Source of the DNA: Roseibium litorale
GTDB lineage: Bacteria; Pseudomonadota; Alphaproteobacteria; Rhizobiales; Stappiaceae
Length of the DNA: 64,000 bases
NCBI RefSeq assembly: GCF_014842915.1
Contig: NZ_JACYXI010000003.1
Coordinates: 1 to 64,000, forward strand
Direction of reading: 5' to 3'
The notes under the pieces were generated by a model. That model ran no database searches. It saw only the letters and a list, made by a program, of their open reading frames with translations, and was not told the DNA's origin. This document shows positions 8,578 through 16,399 of this stretch, piece after piece; positions within the stretch are counted from its first letter, which is position 1; each line of letters starts with the position of its first letter. The position numbers and the translations under genes were made by a program.

Positions 8578-9924
8578 GTGAAATTCGGGCTTAGCACGCC
8601 GTTTAGAACATTATTGAATTTGGAAACGGAAGCTGTTTCCGTTCACCGGAATGAGGCTTTCGCGGTCATGGACGCAGCCCTTCGTCAGATCACGTTGCCA
8701 ACAGACATATTGAGCGCACGCCTGATTGATGCCGGAACAAGTGAGTCCAAGCTGGGATTTCGTAGCCTCGACGAAGATCAACTCGCTTGGTTCAGCCGGC
8801 CGGTATTGGTCCTAACGCTTGATCCGGCGGCGGTGGCGAGGAAAATCGGCGGGCTTGCCCCTGAAACGCAGCTTAGGCTTGGCTTGTCTGGATTTTCGAT
8901 CGAACGTGCCTATGTGGATCTCTACGACAATACCATCGCCGTGCTGTCGATCTGCGGTTCTTTTTCGCCCACAAACATAAAAGCTGATGGGGTTGCCGGG
9001 GAGTTTGAGGGCTTCTTCTCGGACATCGGCCAATGCATTTGTGAGACGATCAACAACGAATTTCTTGCGCTGTATCTCGAAAAAATGAGCGCATTTGACC
9101 GAAAGAGAAATAAAATCAAGGTGCTGCGTCCTGCGCGGCGCTTTGAAGTCTTTTCCGATTTGAACGCGCATCCGTTTCCAAGATGGGACGAGACCTTGTC
9201 ATCCTGTTTCTGGACGCACCGGGTTTTCTCGAAACAGGATGTCGATGCGAACGACGGGTGTGCCGCGCTGCTGCGGTACGACGAGCTGGTGAAGAACGGC
9301 GTTCATGATCGGGATGGCTCGGTGTTTCACGTCGGAACCAGTTTTATTTCCAGGGACGATCTGCTCGACCAGTTCCTGTTCGCTTCGAGCATTGCACAAT
9401 ACTATTTCTGCCTGTTCGATATCATGAACGCCAACCAAAATCAGATCTTCCGGCTGATCTCGCTGGAGAACAACAAGAACAAGCTTCAAAAACTCATAAG
9501 GCGATACAGCCGGATGGAAGATTTCATCGGCTACATCGAGAATGAATTAATTGATGTCGAGTTGTCCCTTCAGCATGTCCGGAAGACTCATTTTGTTCAT
9601 TTGTGCCAAGTTTTCAGTATCTCGCGGATTTGCGATGTCATCAAGGGAAGGGACGTCATCGTCGAAGCGCGAATCAAGCGCAGGAGCTATTTCGTCGGCC
9701 GCTCTGACCGCCGTGTTGTCAAATTTTTCCTGGTCATTCTCGCTTCTTTACAAGTCCTCCAATTGCTCGTTGACCTGTTTGCCTTCTCCAGCAGTCCGCG
9801 GAAGAACGCGATATACGGGCTTCACGACGTTTTCTCATGGATCGATTTCAATGTGACGACCAATATCTTTGCGTTGATACTAGTAGTTGGCGCAATATAT
9901 GCCTCCTACCGAAGCGAGGAGTGA
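8578..9924 (+). CDS. Unrecognised membrane protein with two C-terminal transmembrane helices
   Basis: No family recognised. The best start is GTG 8578, with AGGAG (8566-8570) 7 nt upstream, giving 448 residues. In-frame ATGs at 8473, 8530 and 8560 lack such a site. The N-terminal ~230 residues look mixed alpha/beta and soluble (RPVLVLTLDPAAVARKIGG; YVDLYDNTIAVLSICGSF). A long helical, charged stretch follows (around SLENNKNKLQKLIRRYSRM and FIGYIENELIDVELSLQHV). Two hydrophobic helices close the protein (FFLVILASLQVLQLLVDLF and IFALILVVGAIYASY), separated by ~28 residues. This soluble-domain/long-helix/two-helix layout recalls CorA-type topology, but the GMN motif is absent. Its stop is 4 nt before the start of the lyase-like gene, so the two form an operon. 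GC appears lower than in flanking metabolic genes. Confidence 0.75.
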   Translation: MKFGLSTPFRTLLNLETEAVSVHRNEAFAVMDAALRQITLPTDILSARLIDAGTSESKLGFRSLDEDQLAWFSRPVLVLTLDPAAVARKIGGLAPETQLRLGLSGFSIERAYVDLYDNTIAVLSICGSFSPTNIKADGVAGEFEGFFSDIGQCICETINNEFLALYLEKMSAFDRKRNKIKVLRPARRFEVFSDLNAHPFPRWDETLSSCFWTHRVFSKQDVDANDGCAALLRYDELVKNGVHDRDGSVFHVGTSFISRDDLLDQFLFASSIAQYYFCLFDIMNANQNQIFRLISLENNKNKLQKLIRRYSRMEDFIGYIENELIDVELSLQHVRKTHFVHLCQVFSISRICDVIKGRDVIVEARIKRRSYFVGRSDRRVVKFFLVILASLQVLQLLVDLFAFSSSPRKNAIYGLHDVFSWIDFNVTTNIFALILVVGAIYASYRSEE

Positions 9925-9928
9925 CGCA

Positions 9929-11257
9929 ATGGCCGCACCGATACCCCTAGACGATTTGCGGGGTTTCGTTTCCGAATGTCAGGAACGGCGAGTTGGGCCG
10001 ATACTTTGTGAGAGACTTGCCATCGTACGGCACCGGTATACGTCCTTTTTCAAGGGCTATGATGAGCGCGAAAAGGTCTACGGTCTGAACACCTTTCCCG
10101 GGCACAGGGAGGGTGAGACGCCTACGGTGGACTATGTCGCGAACTATCAGACCGACCTGATTGAAAACCATTGCCTGCCAACCGGCGACTATTTTCCGGA
10201 AACGACCGGTATTTTCGTGTCATTCGCCAAGGCTTACAGCATTTCTTTCGGTGGAACGCTTGTCTCGGACCGGTTCTTTGAGTTGCTGCTTGGTCTACTC
10301 GGTGAGCCGACCTATTCTCCGTCCATTCCTCGTGACTTGTCCTATTCCTCAGGGGATGTAGTGCCGGGCGCCCATTGGAGCCGTCAGACATTGGCGCTCC
10401 TTCCCGACTATCGGTTGCAGGCCGGAGAGGGCATGGCGCTGATCAACGGAGCATTCGTTCATGTGGGTGCCGCCGCGTGGATTTTCACTTTGCTTAACTC
10501 GGACTGGCTGAGGTTCGTATCCAATACCTGCCGTTTTCATAGCTTGTTTCCGGTACGGCGGGTGGCTCCCTGGCCCAGTGACGGTTCAATGCTGCCGGAT
10601 CTGTTCCGTCTCATCCATGACGGTGCTCCTGAGGCGGTCGACGATACGCAGGGGCGCGTTTCAATGCGCAGCTCAAACGAAATTATCGCCGCCTATTCCG
10701 GAGCCCTTTCTGAACTCGCGCTCGAGATCCAGACCGGATTGATGAAATCGACCGGTAATCCGCTCATTTTCGAAGGCCAGGGCAAAATCGATGTTGCTCC
10801 GAGTGGGTCGTTCGTGAATCCAGCGCTTGCGCTGGCGCAGGGCAAGTTAATAGATGCTTTGCTGATGGTAGCGTGGTTCGTAACTCGTCGAGTTGATTAT
10901 GTTCTGAGCGGCGAGATCGAATGTATCAGCCGCGATTTCGCCAGCGATGAAAACCCGCTCGGATTGATCCAATGGCCAAAGATCGCCAAAGCGCGCCTGG
11001 AAAGGATGCGTTTGAGGCACGCGCGCCGGGTCTTCGTTTCGGGGGATAGTACGTCGCATGGTATCGAGGATTTCTGGACGAATGGTCTCAACCTTGTAGC
11101 CGAGCTTGAAGCAATCCGGCAGGACTTCGATGCGCTGTTGCAGATGGAGGAGCATGTGATCCGGGCTGCGTCGGTAGGCGATGTAGATGTTGATCTGTGT
11201 GCATCATCCGGAAAATTGTTCCGCGAAGCAGAGCTTGCAGCCTTTTCTTTTCTATAG
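9929..11257 (+). CDS. Divergent aromatic amino-acid lyase-like protein (HAL/PAL superfamily) with altered MIO triad
   Basis: 442 residues from ATG 9929, with AGGAG at 9917-9921. Landmarks of histidine/phenylalanine ammonia-lyases appear in the right order. VYGLNTF (50-56) corresponds to the catalytic-tyrosine loop. PSIPRDLSYSSGDVVPGAHW (131-150) corresponds to the P-x-x-G-S-x-G-A-S-G-D-L-x-P-L segment, with Ser140-Ser141-Gly142 where the family has Ala-Ser-Gly. GMALINGAFVHVGA (168-181) carries the conserved Asn173. VSMRSSNEIIAAYSGAL (244-260) keeps the Arg but not the QDxYS tyrosine. SGSFVNPALAL matches the SGGNFHG block, and DSTSHGIEDFW (373-383) matches the DSIPTSxxQED block. Family members form a cofactor (MIO) from Ala-Ser-Gly and deaminate or isomerise aromatic amino acids. 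Whether this protein is active is unknown. It lies 4 nt after the membrane-protein gene. Confidence 0.72.
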   Translation: MAAPIPLDDLRGFVSECQERRVGPILCERLAIVRHRYTSFFKGYDEREKVYGLNTFPGHREGETPTVDYVANYQTDLIENHCLPTGDYFPETTGIFVSFAKAYSISFGGTLVSDRFFELLLGLLGEPTYSPSIPRDLSYSSGDVVPGAHWSRQTLALLPDYRLQAGEGMALINGAFVHVGAAAWIFTLLNSDWLRFVSNTCRFHSLFPVRRVAPWPSDGSMLPDLFRLIHDGAPEAVDDTQGRVSMRSSNEIIAAYSGALSELALEIQTGLMKSTGNPLIFEGQGKIDVAPSGSFVNPALALAQGKLIDALLMVAWFVTRRVDYVLSGEIECISRDFASDENPLGLIQWPKIAKARLERMRLRHARRVFVSGDSTSHGIEDFWTNGLNLVAELEAIRQDFDALLQMEEHVIRAASVGDVDVDLCASSGKLFREAELAAFSFL

Positions 11258-11535
11258 TCAAGCAGCTTAGACGTCTATTGGCAAAGCTTTCTATTTCGAC
11301 TGGTTCAGCATCCAGTAGACAGCCCTATCGGCATTTTGTTTGCTCCATTCTGACCTACCACTGGAATTTCATCCAGTTGCGATTACAATTTTGACCAACT
11401 GTGTTAATCTATCGGGGGTGCTGTGGGAGCAAGCGGTTGAGGCCCTGAGCATTTAATTTATGCAGCGTCGTCTCCGGTGGACGGGGGTGCTATAACGGAT
11501 CGTCTTGCGCTCCAAGCCGACGATAGCGCTGGCCC
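11258..11535. other. Non-coding junction region before the truncated proV
   Basis: 278 bp with no supportable gene. Small open frames here (for example one ending at 11394) have no recognisable features. From 11536 onwards the plus strand encodes a proV N-terminus (ASVSIDIRGLYKIFGPDGAE), but the codons immediately before it contain no start and reach an in-frame TAG at 11524-11526. The point around 11535 therefore looks like a recombination boundary between the lyase-like operon segment and an old proV locus. Confidence 0.5.
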
Positions 11536-11622
11536 AATGCGTCGGTCAGCATCGACATCCGGGGGCTCTACAAGATCTTCGGTCCGGACGGTGCTGAGCT
11601 GGTCGGGAAGGTCAAGGAAGGG

Positions 11623-12564
11623 ATGTCCAAGTCCGAACTGAACGAAAAGTACAATCATGTGCTTGGGCTCAAGGATATCAACATCTCCATGCCAGCGGGG
11701 AAAATCCAGGTTGTGATGGGGCTTTCAGGTTCTGGAAAGTCCACCCTGATCCGGCACATCAACCGCCTGATCGAGCCGACCACCGGTGAAGTGCTCTATG
11801 GCGATGCGGATGTCTGCAAGATGTCCAAGATGGAGCTCCGGCAGTTCCGGCGGCTCAAGACAGCTATGGTGTTTCAGAAATTTGCGCTGCTGCCGCACCG
11901 CACGGTTCTGAAGAACACCGTCTACGGCTTGGAGATCCAGGGCGTTAATTCGAGAGAGGCCGAACAGCGGGCTGCCAAGTGGATTACCCGTGTCGGTCTC
12001 GAGGGCTATGAGGATTATTATCCCAATCAGCTTTCAGGTGGCATGCAGCAGCGTGTAGGCCTAGCCCGGGCGCTGGCCAATGATTCCGACATCCTGCTCA
12101 TGGATGAGGCCTTCTCCGCGCTGGATCCGCTGATCCGGATGGACATGCAGAGCGTTTTGCTGGACCTGCAGAAGGAGCTGCACAAAACGATCGTCTTCAT
12201 CACCCATGATCTGGACGAGGCTCTGCGGCTTGGTGACCGGATTGCCATCCTTCGCGATGGAGAGGTTATCCAGCAGGGAACTGGCCAGGAAATTGTCCTG
12301 CGGCCGCAGGATGAGTATATCGCCAGCTTCGTCAAGGAAGTGAACCGGGGACGCGTGATCATGGTCGACACGATCATGGATAAATCCCGTACCCTTCCAG
12401 ATGGCCTGACTATTCCGCGCGGTGTGCGTCTTGAACATGCGGCCAAGCACTTTGCCGATACCGGCCAGTCGGAAGCCAATGTGATCGACAAGAAGGGCAT
12501 GCCGGTCGGTGTTCTGACCGTACAGGACACGATCTCCGCGATGGTGACGCCGGCTGAGCACTGA
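11623..12564 (+). CDS. proV: Glycine betaine/proline-type ABC transporter ATPase, 5'-truncated and orphaned
   Basis: From ATG 11623 the frame gives 313 residues with all nucleotide-binding motifs: Walker A GLSGSGKST, signature LSGGMQQRVGLARAL and Walker B ILLMDEAFSALDP. It also has the ProV/OpuAA hallmarks INRLIEPTTGEVLYGD and THDLDEALRLGDRIAI. A short C-terminal CBS-like region follows (GRVIMVDTIMD onward). ProV proteins normally begin ~30 residues earlier with a LYKIFG motif. That stretch is encoded in phase from 11536 but has no initiation codon before an in-frame TAG at 11524. Translation from 11623 would have GGAAGG abutting the ATG, a poor spacing. No proW permease or proX binding protein lies beside it. 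It is likely a decaying remnant, though a shortened product is possible. Confidence 0.7.
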   Translation: MSKSELNEKYNHVLGLKDINISMPAGKIQVVMGLSGSGKSTLIRHINRLIEPTTGEVLYGDADVCKMSKMELRQFRRLKTAMVFQKFALLPHRTVLKNTVYGLEIQGVNSREAEQRAAKWITRVGLEGYEDYYPNQLSGGMQQRVGLARALANDSDILLMDEAFSALDPLIRMDMQSVLLDLQKELHKTIVFITHDLDEALRLGDRIAILRDGEVIQQGTGQEIVLRPQDEYIASFVKEVNRGRVIMVDTIMDKSRTLPDGLTIPRGVRLEHAAKHFADTGQSEANVIDKKGMPVGVLTVQDTISAMVTPAEH

Positions 12565-12624
12565 TGGTCCGTTTGATCGAGTTTATGTAATCGGGTCCGC
12601 GTTTGGTCCGGTATGAATCCTTAG

Positions 12625-12662
12625 GTGGCGGCGTCTTTATAGATTCCGCCACTTATTTTTTA
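12625..12662 (+). terminator. Intrinsic terminator after proV-like gene
   Basis: A 7-bp stem GTGGCGG / CCGCCAC (12625-12631 and 12646-12652) with a 14-nt loop is followed by TTATTTTTTAT. This is a clear rho-independent terminator 60 nt after the stop. Confidence 0.8.
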
Positions 12663-12947
12663 TCTTTGCTATGAGATTTGAATAAAATTGTACTTTAATC
12701 TCTCCTATTGTCTGGATTTATATTTTTAGACTATTTTTCACCTCAATGAATGTATGCACAATTTTCCACATAAGCCGGATTATTAGCGGTATACATAAAA
12801 TGCGAAGTTTCTTTTTAACTCTCGCTAACCAAATTCCCGGCAGAACAGATAACCGAAGGCTGAATTTGCATCGGAATAAATGGCAGGGGCCCATAGGCGC
12901 CTGACGTGTTCCGTGCGCTTGTTTTTTACCTAAGGTTTGCGCGTCTG
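12663..12947 (+). other. AT-rich leader/promoter region of the GntR gene
   Basis: 285 bp that is notably AT-rich to about 12830 and then returns to normal composition. It contains GTATAC within AGCGGTATACATAA (about 12788-12801) and TGTATGCACAA (about 12750), which resemble half-sites used by FCD-type GntR regulators. Autoregulation is plausible but unproven. No coding sequence is supported here. Confidence 0.35.
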
Positions 12948-13619
12948 ATGGAACCCAGAAACAAAACAACCCGTGTCGACAATGCGTATGATCGCCTTAA
13001 GGAAGAGATTCTGAGCAGTCAGTTGCCGCCGGGCTTTCAGGCTCCGGAGCCGGATATTGCGGACCGTTTGGGAATGAGCCGCACACCGGTACGTGAGGCA
13101 TTGATTCGTCTGGAGGCGGATGGACTGGTGGAGCTTATTCCCCGGCGGGGTGCGCGGATTTTGGGCCTTTCCCCCCAGGATTTCAGAGATATCTATGAAC
13201 TGCTGCTCGTTCTTGAACCCGTCGCCGCCGGGCGTCTTGCAAGTCAGCCCTTGGACACGGTCTGCGTTGAAAAGCTGGAGTCTATTCTCGATGCCATGGA
13301 AGAGGCATCCGCGACAGGCGATCTGGAAGCGTGGATTGAAGCTGACGATATGTTCCACCTGACGCTGGCCCGGATGTCTGGAAACTCACGTCTCGCGGGC
13401 TACCTGGAGAGCCTCGTCAATCAGGTCCGGCGCGGACGCCTGGTCCTATTGCGCTTGATGAAGGCGCCGGTTGACGGCGTAGAGGTTCACAGGGAACTGC
13501 TGTCTGCTATTCTTTCCAGGGATGTGGATGCGGCCAGGGAGGCTGCCCGCAACCACAGGGAAGAAGCGCACACGGCGCTTGCCGCGATTTTCGAGAATTT
13601 CCGTCTGCCTCAGATTTGA
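12948..13619 (+). CDS. GntR-family transcriptional regulator (FCD subfamily)
   Basis: 223 residues from ATG 12948 (MEPRNKTTRVDNAYDRLKEE). An upstream in-frame codon at 12906 is less likely. The winged helix spans ~12-75 with the core PDIADRLGMSRTPVREALIRLEADG. The FCD ligand domain follows from ~85, with the metal-binding Asp/His pattern visible as EADDMFHLTLARMSGNSRL and RELLSAILSRDVDAAREAARNH. FCD regulators respond to organic acids or sugar acids. The gene is 132 bp upstream of fumC in the same direction, so it may control fumC or a distant target. No catabolic operon adjoins it directly. Confidence 0.9.
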   Translation: MEPRNKTTRVDNAYDRLKEEILSSQLPPGFQAPEPDIADRLGMSRTPVREALIRLEADGLVELIPRRGARILGLSPQDFRDIYELLLVLEPVAAGRLASQPLDTVCVEKLESILDAMEEASATGDLEAWIEADDMFHLTLARMSGNSRLAGYLESLVNQVRRGRLVLLRLMKAPVDGVEVHRELLSAILSRDVDAAREAARNHREEAHTALAAIFENFRLPQI

Positions 13620-13700
13620 CCGGCATATTGTCTCTTCCAAAAGAGAGCTTCGATGTGCCGGGTGGTTCAGGTTCTTCATTGGGCGGGCGTCTTCGGATTG

Positions 13701-13734
13701 CCTGTCCCGCCTCTCTCCCTACATTAGGGACAGG
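13701..13734 (+). promoter_or_regulatory. Nested inverted repeats upstream of fumC
   Basis: An outer repeat CCTGTCCC / GGGACAGG (13701-13708 and 13727-13734) encloses an inner palindrome TCCCTA-CAT-TAGGGA at 13716-13730. The block ends 17 nt before the fumC ATG and just ahead of its AAGGAG ribosome site. It could be a regulator operator or an mRNA stem sequestering the leader. Which protein might bind is unknown; the GntR gene just upstream is a candidate. Confidence 0.4.
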
Positions 13735-13751
13735 TAACGAAGGAGACGCCG

Positions 13752-15128
13752 ATGCGTACCGAAGTCGACGGAATTGGTCCAATTGAAGTGTCAAAGGACC
13801 GGTATTGGGGCGCGCAAACCCAGCGGTCCTTGAAATACTTCGCTATTGGCTCCGATCTGATGCCCCTGGAGTTGATCCATGTCTATGGCACGCAGAAGAA
13901 GGCGGCAGCTCTCACCAACCGGGATCTCGGACTTCTCGATGCAAAACTTTGCGAGTTGATCTGTGCCGCTGCGGACGAGGTTTCGGCAGGAAAGCTGGAC
14001 GATCATTTTCCACTCAGGGTCTGGATGACCGGCAGCGGAACCCAGACCAACATGAACGTCAACGAGGTTATCTCCAACCGTGCCATCGAAATGGCGGGAG
14101 GGGTGCTTGGCAGCAAGTCGCCTGTACACCCGAATGACCACGTCAACATGTCCCAGTCGACCAATGACAGCTTTCCTTCCGCCATGCATATGGCTGCCGC
14201 GATCCAGGTATCACGGAATGTCTTGCCGGCAATCAAGCATCTGAGAAACGGGCTGGATGCCAAGGCAAAGGAATGGGCGGACGTCATCAAGATCGGCCGT
14301 ACCCACCTGCAGGATGCTACGCCGCTGACCCTTGGGCAGGAGTTCTCCGGCTTCGTTCATATGCTCGATCAGGACATGGACCGGATTTCCTATGCACTGA
14401 ACGACGTTTATGAGCTTGCTCTTGGGGGCACTGCCGTTGGAACCGGAATCAATGCCCATCCGGATTTTGCGGAAAAGGCGGCTGGGCATATCGCAAAGAT
14501 GACCGGCCTTCCCTTCCGCACGGCGGCGAATAAATTCTCGGCGCAAGGAGCCCATGCTGCGCTTGTTGCTTTGTCCGGCGCGCTCAAGACCTTGGCGGGC
14601 TCCTTGTTCAAGATCGCCAACGACATCCGTTTTCTGGCCTGCGGTCCCCGTAGCGGCATCGCTGAGCTGTCGCTTCCAGCGAATGAACCCGGGTCCTCGA
14701 TCATGCCGGGCAAGATCAATCCGACCCAGTGCGAAGCCCTAACGATGGTTGCGTTGCAGGTGATGGGCAATGATGTGACCATCGGTATGGCCAGCAGCGC
14801 CGGGCATCTGGAGATGAATGCCTACAAGCCGGTGATCATCAATGCGCTGCTGCAGTCCGGCCGGATCCTCGCGGACTCAAGCCGCAGCTTTGCAGATCAC
14901 CTCGTCAAGGGGATGATAGCCGACCGCAAGCGGATAGGTGAGTTGCTGGAGCGGTCCTTGATGCTGGTCACGGCTCTCAGCCCGGTGATCGGCTATGACA
15001 AGGCAAGCGAAGTGGCTCACAAAGCGCATGAAGAGGGGACGACCCTGAAAGAGGCTGCTCTCTCTCTCGGCTATGTCAGTCCGGCGGAGTTTGACGAAAT
15101 TGTCGATCCGGCGAAGATGATCGGCTGA
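13752..15128 (+). CDS. fumC: Class II fumarate hydratase
   Basis: 458 residues, the normal length for iron-independent homotetrameric fumarase, which interconverts fumarate and L-malate in the TCA cycle. The superfamily signature [13 protein letters not shown] is at ~316-328 with its catalytic serine loop. The [34 protein letters not shown] and [21 protein letters not shown] blocks are all present, the last with the catalytic histidine. Start ATG 13752 is preceded by AAGGAG (13740-13745) at 6 nt. Its stop lies 8 nt from the convergent stop of the LacI gene. Fumarase rather than aspartase is favoured because of the [13 protein letters not shown] motif and length. Confidence 0.96.
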   Translation: MRTEVDGIGPIEVSKDRYWGAQTQRSLKYFAIGSDLMPLELIHVYGTQKKAAALTNRDLGLLDAKLCELICAAADEVSAGKLDDHFPLRVWMTGSGTQTNMNVNEVISNRAIEMAGGVLGSKSPVHPNDHVNMSQSTNDSFPSAMHMAAAIQVSRNVLPAIKHLRNGLDAKAKEWADVIKIGRTHLQDATPLTLGQEFSGFVHMLDQDMDRISYALNDVYELALGGTAVGTGINAHPDFAEKAAGHIAKMTGLPFRTAANKFSAQGAHAALVALSGALKTLAGSLFKIANDIRFLACGPRSGIAELSLPANEPGSSIMPGKINPTQCEALTMVALQVMGNDVTIGMASSAGHLEMNAYKPVIINALLQSGRILADSSRSFADHLVKGMIADRKRIGELLERSLMLVTALSPVIGYDKASEVAHKAHEEGTTLKEAALSLGYVSPAEFDEIVDPAKMIG

Positions 15129-15136
15129 ACGGCGTT

Positions 15137-16159
15137 TTAGCGCTGACGCGGACCGGTCGAACGGCCGATGATCAGCTCTGCTTCCAGGTGTTCCTCGATC
15201 CTCGTATCCGGATCGGGCAAAATCTTTTCGATCAGAAGCTCGGCTGCGCGGCGGCCGGCGTAGCGGACGGATGAGCGGGTGCAGGTGAAAATTGGCACCT
15301 CTCCGCTGTTCGGCAGGAAGGACAGGGCGTCATCATGCGTGATGACAGACACGTCCTTGCCAATTTCAAGGCCGCAAAGGCTGATGGCGCGGGAGACGCC
15401 TATCGCGGATATCATACTGGAGACGAGAAAGGCGGTAGGAGGCTTGTCCGTGCGCAGCATTTCAAGCGCGCAATCAGCGCCGTAAGGTTCCGTCATTTCG
15501 GACTGGCGCATGAGAGATGGATCGGGAGCAAGGCCCCGGTTCTGGAATGCCCTTTCGAAGCCCGCCCGTCTTCGGATCGCGAAGTCCATATTCTCCAGAC
15601 CGTTCAGAAAGGCGATCCTGCGATGGCCTAGATCCAGCAGCAGGTCGGTAGCCCGTTCGAAGGCGCGGGTGTTGTTGACGTCAATCCAGGAGGTTGAGCT
15701 TTCCGCACCCGGAACCCGGCCGTGAACGAGGAAGGGGATGCCCAGCTCTTTCAGCAGCAGGTGCCGTTTGTCGTTGTTGCGGGGGCCATGCACCATCACC
15801 GCATCCGCCTTCTTTTTCGCGGCTATTTCCCGGTAAGTGGCTTCGACCTGACGGTCTTCGACCACCGAAATGATCATGTCATAGCCCAAGCGGGAATAGG
15901 CTTCGCCTGCGCCGGCAATGAACTCCATGAAGATCGGGTTCATCATTTCATGCAAGGTGCGGGGAATTACATGGCCGATAGACATGGAGCGGCCTGTCGC
16001 CAGGCGGCGGGCCTGCTGGTTGGGTGCGTATCCCAGTTTACGGGCCATCGTCTCGACCCGCTTTCGGGTGTCCTCGTTGACTTCAGGATAGCCGTTCAAT
16101 GCGCGGCTGACCGTCGTCTGGGACAGCTCCAGTGCTTTCGCCAGATCCTTGAGGTTCAA
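15137..16159 (-). CDS. aglR: LacI-family repressor of the alpha-glucoside operon (AglR-like)
   Basis: 340 residues. The N-terminal helix-turn-helix (MNLKDLAKALELSQTTVSRALNG) plus hinge helix (YAPNQQARRLATGRS) is followed by a periplasmic-binding-protein-like effector domain. The start codon is TTG at 16159: an in-frame TAG lies 5 codons upstream, no ATG/GTG intervenes, and GGGAG sits 8 nt before the TTG. The gene diverges from an aglE-type binding-protein gene, as aglR does in rhizobia, so it probably represses that operon and itself until an alpha-glucoside-derived ligand is present. Two CAAA-NCGN-TTTG boxes lie in the divergent region. The name is assigned from gene order and overall similarity, not from a known ligand. 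Confidence 0.85.
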   Translation of the reverse strand: MNLKDLAKALELSQTTVSRALNGYPEVNEDTRKRVETMARKLGYAPNQQARRLATGRSMSIGHVIPRTLHEMMNPIFMEFIAGAGEAYSRLGYDMIISVVEDRQVEATYREIAAKKKADAVMVHGPRNNDKRHLLLKELGIPFLVHGRVPGAESSTSWIDVNNTRAFERATDLLLDLGHRRIAFLNGLENMDFAIRRRAGFERAFQNRGLAPDPSLMRQSEMTEPYGADCALEMLRTDKPPTAFLVSSMISAIGVSRAISLCGLEIGKDVSVITHDDALSFLPNSGEVPIFTCTRSSVRYAGRRAAELLIEKILPDPDTRIEEHLEAELIIGRSTGPRQR

Positions 16160-16177
16160 ACGCCTGACTCCCTAGTC

Positions 16178-16189
16178 CAAATCGCTTTG
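16178..16189. promoter_or_regulatory. LacI-type operator candidate near the repressor start
   Basis: CAAATCGCTTTG is a near-palindrome of the CAAA-N-CG-N-TTTG form bound by LacI/GalR proteins. It lies 18 nt upstream of the repressor's TTG start, suited to autorepression. Confidence 0.5.
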
Positions 16190-16248
16190 AGCGTCCTGCC
16201 AGAGGAGCGCATTGTTCGCAAGTAGAGCTTATGAGCCAAATAGTGTTC

Positions 16249-16300
16249 TTGACAAGAGACTGGTCTGCGGTGATGTTTCTCTCGTATTCAAAGCGGTTTG
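16249..16300 (+). promoter_or_regulatory. Putative aglE promoter with overlapping LacI-type operator
   Basis: A perfect -35 hexamer TTGACA (16249-16254) is followed about 17 nt later by a weak -10 (GATGTT, about 16272). The operator-like CAAAGCGGTTTG lies at 16289-16300, around the expected +5 to +17 region. A repressor bound there would block initiation or escape. This box and the one at 16178 share the CAAA...CG...TTTG pattern. Confidence 0.45.
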
Positions 16301-16399
16301 GAAGATTGTTTCGGATCACCTGTTGCAATCTGCTCGTGTGTTGGCCGAACCTGAATGCTGGCGCCGGAGTGTGCCGGGTGAAGATCTGGGAGGATCGTA

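Noticed and set aside
8578-9924. Assignment of the membrane protein as CorA magnesium transporter
   Set aside because: The two-helix end resembles CorA topology, but the essential GMN motif after the first helix is absent and no other CorA signature is seen.
11197-11394. Small plus-strand frame (65 codons) overlapping the end of the lyase-like gene
   Set aside because: No ribosome site, starts inside another gene, and shows no recognisable transposase or other motif.
11537-11640. ATG at 11537 as start of proV in another frame
   Set aside because: That frame reaches a TGA at about 11638 and does not encode proV residues. A simple one-base frameshift there would not restore a full N-terminus.
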